From Candida dubliniensis CD36 (lineage: Eukaryota > Ascomycota > Pichiomycetes > Serinales > Debaryomycetaceae), in NCBI RefSeq assembly GCF_000026945.1, contig NC_012866.1:372001-436000 (forward strand): a stretch of DNA of 64,000 bases, read 5' to 3'. Each line of letters begins with the position of its first letter. Position 1 is the stretch's first letter. The notes beneath the pieces are model-generated. The model worked only from the letters and a program-made list of their open reading frames with translations. It was not told the DNA's origin and searched no databases. Shown here piece by piece: positions 62,314 to 64,000 of this stretch. The translations under genes and the position numbers were made by a program.

Positions 62314-62829
62314 TGTCGTGTAGTGGATAGTAATCTTTTAAATATGCTATATTTGGTACTATCACACGACAGAGAATCATTTGAAAGAATAATTACGTTT
62401 GTTGGTAAATCGCACATAAAGAAGAGAATTGTTATTAGAGAGAAAGTGTTGAATTAGTTAAAAGGATTTAAGTGTGAGTGTGTGAGTGAATAGAATAATT
62501 GGTACACACACGCACGAAAATGTCGAATTCTATTTAAGTAAAGAAAATCTAGAAAATTAATTATTTAGTTAGAATGGACCTCATGCAAGCTTAGGCTGAG
62601 ATCCAGGAATATACAAATACATACAATCCACATATATTACACTCGTACGGAATAGAGGTATCCCGAAGACTTACACTTAGTCACTGTGTCCATTATTACA
62701 CATACATCCAATAGCATTGATTTACTACTTTTAGCCAACCACCAGAAACTGCGTGAGTATTCACATTGCACGTGAATCAGTACCGTAAATATCATTGTCA
62801 TTTAAATTAAATAGCGCTACATTGTGACA
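62314..62829 (+). repeat. 3' LTR, 516 bp
   Basis: I read this against the 5' LTR along its full length and saw no difference. It is followed directly by the TTATT target duplication at 62830-62834. Confidence 0.95.
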
Positions 62830-64000
62830 TTATTACCGTTGGTCACCATCACAGATATTCAAAGCAACTAAAGCAGGATAGAACAAGGTCTTCTGAAAGT
62901 TCACACAACTACAAGTCCTGTGAGATTTGCCCATAATTTCCCTCCAGGGACAACAAGTTCTTTCCAACCAAACTTGTTGATTCGAACGCAACTGAACCAG
63001 ATTCTCAAGTCAATAATCCCTAAAATGCGACACACTTATATAGTCAACCGAGAATATCATATTCACCTAGACAGGTTACTAAAAGTTCTAAAAAAGGGTA
63101 TTCTAAAACTAAACGATCGCATCTGAAACTAGATATTTGTCCTTTCAATACGACTCAAACGCAACAAACAGATCATACCAAGTAATGCATTCAAAATCCA
63201 TTTACAGCACTATGGGGGACTATTCCAAAAAATCTGTTCCCAGAAGTATCCACTAGGGAACTTGCATCATAACCCCATTCCCCAGCCTCCCAACAAAGAA
63301 TATCACCATCATTAAATTCAATAGTAGAAGCAGTCAACAGCTAATTTGATTCCGAAAAACTCAGGTTGCTGTACCATTGACCAGAACAATTGCGAACTGT
63401 CTTGCAACCTCTCAAGCAATCAAAACTGACACAACTGAAAGCACAATAAGCATTTTTCAGTCCTAACACAACATCCTTACAGAACGAATTGATTGTAAGT
63501 CTGGTAACACTTTTAATAATATCTAGACAACAACAAATCTAGTTTTACTAACCTTGGCTACAACTCTATGCATAACACACTCCTCAGTAATAAAAATTAC
63601 TCTATATCATCTGTACATGTGAGCCTACATCAAATCGAATATTGGATGATAAAAACACAAACCTTCTTTTCAGAAAAACAGCCACCACCAAACTCTTTGA
63701 AAGCAGATAAAAACGAAATAAACAAAAAATCAAGCTGCTATACAAGTAAGGCGTAGACGGCATTACTTTCATGATCCCTAACAAGCTCCATCCTAAAGCT
63801 ATGATGTGTCAAGATCTCCAAATGTAAGCAAATCACTCTTAGCGTGCATTTAACAAAGCCATTCACAATCCAACTTCCTCTCTAGTCTATATACACCCAA
63901 TTGTACAACAAGTTGTAGTCACAAGCCTAAGCTATATTAACTCATTCATGATATTATTCCTGCCAAGAGTGGACTCCACTATTAACGTATAGGGTGACCC
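62830..64000. other. Gene-free DNA right of the retrotransposon
   Basis: 1.17 kb without a convincing gene. The longest frames (62920-63126 on + from a GTG; 63568-63756) show no family features. The sequence continues the left flank across the TTATT site; the pre-insertion sequence would read AAACTAC-TTATT-ACCGTTGG. No tRNA gene was recognised near the insertion. Confidence 0.4.

Larger units (their letters stand above)
56433..62829 (+). mobile_element. Ty3/gypsy LTR retrotransposon, complete, 6397 bp
   Basis: Two 516-bp LTRs (56433-56948 and 62314-62829) look identical when compared by eye and start TGTCGTG and end TTGTGACA. The 5-bp target duplication TTATT lies at 56428-56432 and 62830-62834. 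Between the LTRs lie a leader of about 1.05 kb with 69-bp tandem repeats, a short ATG-led frame (57997-58092) and one long gag-RT-RNaseH-integrase ORF (58157-62209). The RT-RNaseH-integrase order defines the Ty3/gypsy superfamily. Identical LTRs plus intact duplication indicate recent insertion. No protease or CCHC knuckle was found, so autonomy is uncertain. The known C. albicans family it belongs to was not determined. Confidence 0.95.

Noticed and set aside
62920..63126. 68-codon frame right of the retrotransposon, looked at as a retroelement remnant
   Set aside because: GTG start, no RT/integrase motif, and no similarity by eye to the intact element.

Overview
The window is nuclear DNA of a CTG-clade yeast, most likely Candida albicans or its close sister C. 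dubliniensis. The signs are AT-rich, gene-dense DNA with mostly intronless genes, the few introns using the yeast consensus GTATGT...TACTAAC...AG, and products that read as Candida-type orthologues of Saccharomyces genes. A CTG codon also sits where integrases usually carry serine (61616-61618). The species call is inferred from gene content, not from a database search.

Layout. 0.4-6 kb: HOT13 (mitochondrial zinc protein), RCN1 (calcineurin regulator with a calcineurin-response element in its promoter), a Vps3844-type secretory membrane protein, ERV2 (ER sulfhydryl oxidase), a spliced STE18 (pheromone G-gamma subunit, split over two small exons) and GOS1 (Golgi SNARE). 6.5-16 kb: MCP1, ISU1, a long HER1/GIP3-type PP1-associated protein behind a 2.3-kb intergenic region, and RPL5. 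16.6-30 kb: PFK2, then RVB2, VMA11 and NSL1 in the same order and orientation as on S. cerevisiae chromosome XVI, then IQG1. 30-40 kb: CRN1 (coronin, with a 5-nt first exon), then five mitochondrial genes in a row: MSK1, FLX1, TOM7, the complex I 49-kDa subunit and JID1. 40-54 kb: a decayed gene remnant, CDC34, an Ego3/LAMTOR2-like protein, a PRM10-type transporter, RBD2 (rhomboid), and INP1 tail-to-tail with TOM40, as in S. cerevisiae.

54-64 kb holds no host gene that I can see. It contains an old, diverged LTR and a structurally complete Ty3/gypsy retrotransposon (56433-62829). The two 516-bp LTRs look identical by eye and are flanked by a TTATT target duplication, so insertion was recent. 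Its single long ORF has intact reverse transcriptase, RNase H and integrase motifs, but no recognisable protease or zinc knuckle. The start of the ORF is out of frame with an upstream ATG at a site resembling the Ty3 +1 frameshift signal, and the untranslated leader carries a 69-bp tandem repeat. This is the most unusual part of the window.

Mitochondrial biogenesis is over-represented (HOT13, MCP1, ISU1, MSK1, FLX1, TOM7, complex I, JID1, TOM40). Signalling and morphogenesis are covered by RCN1, STE18, IQG1, CRN1 and CDC34. Start codons were chosen as the first sensible in-frame ATG. No tRNA, rRNA or CRISPR features were found.
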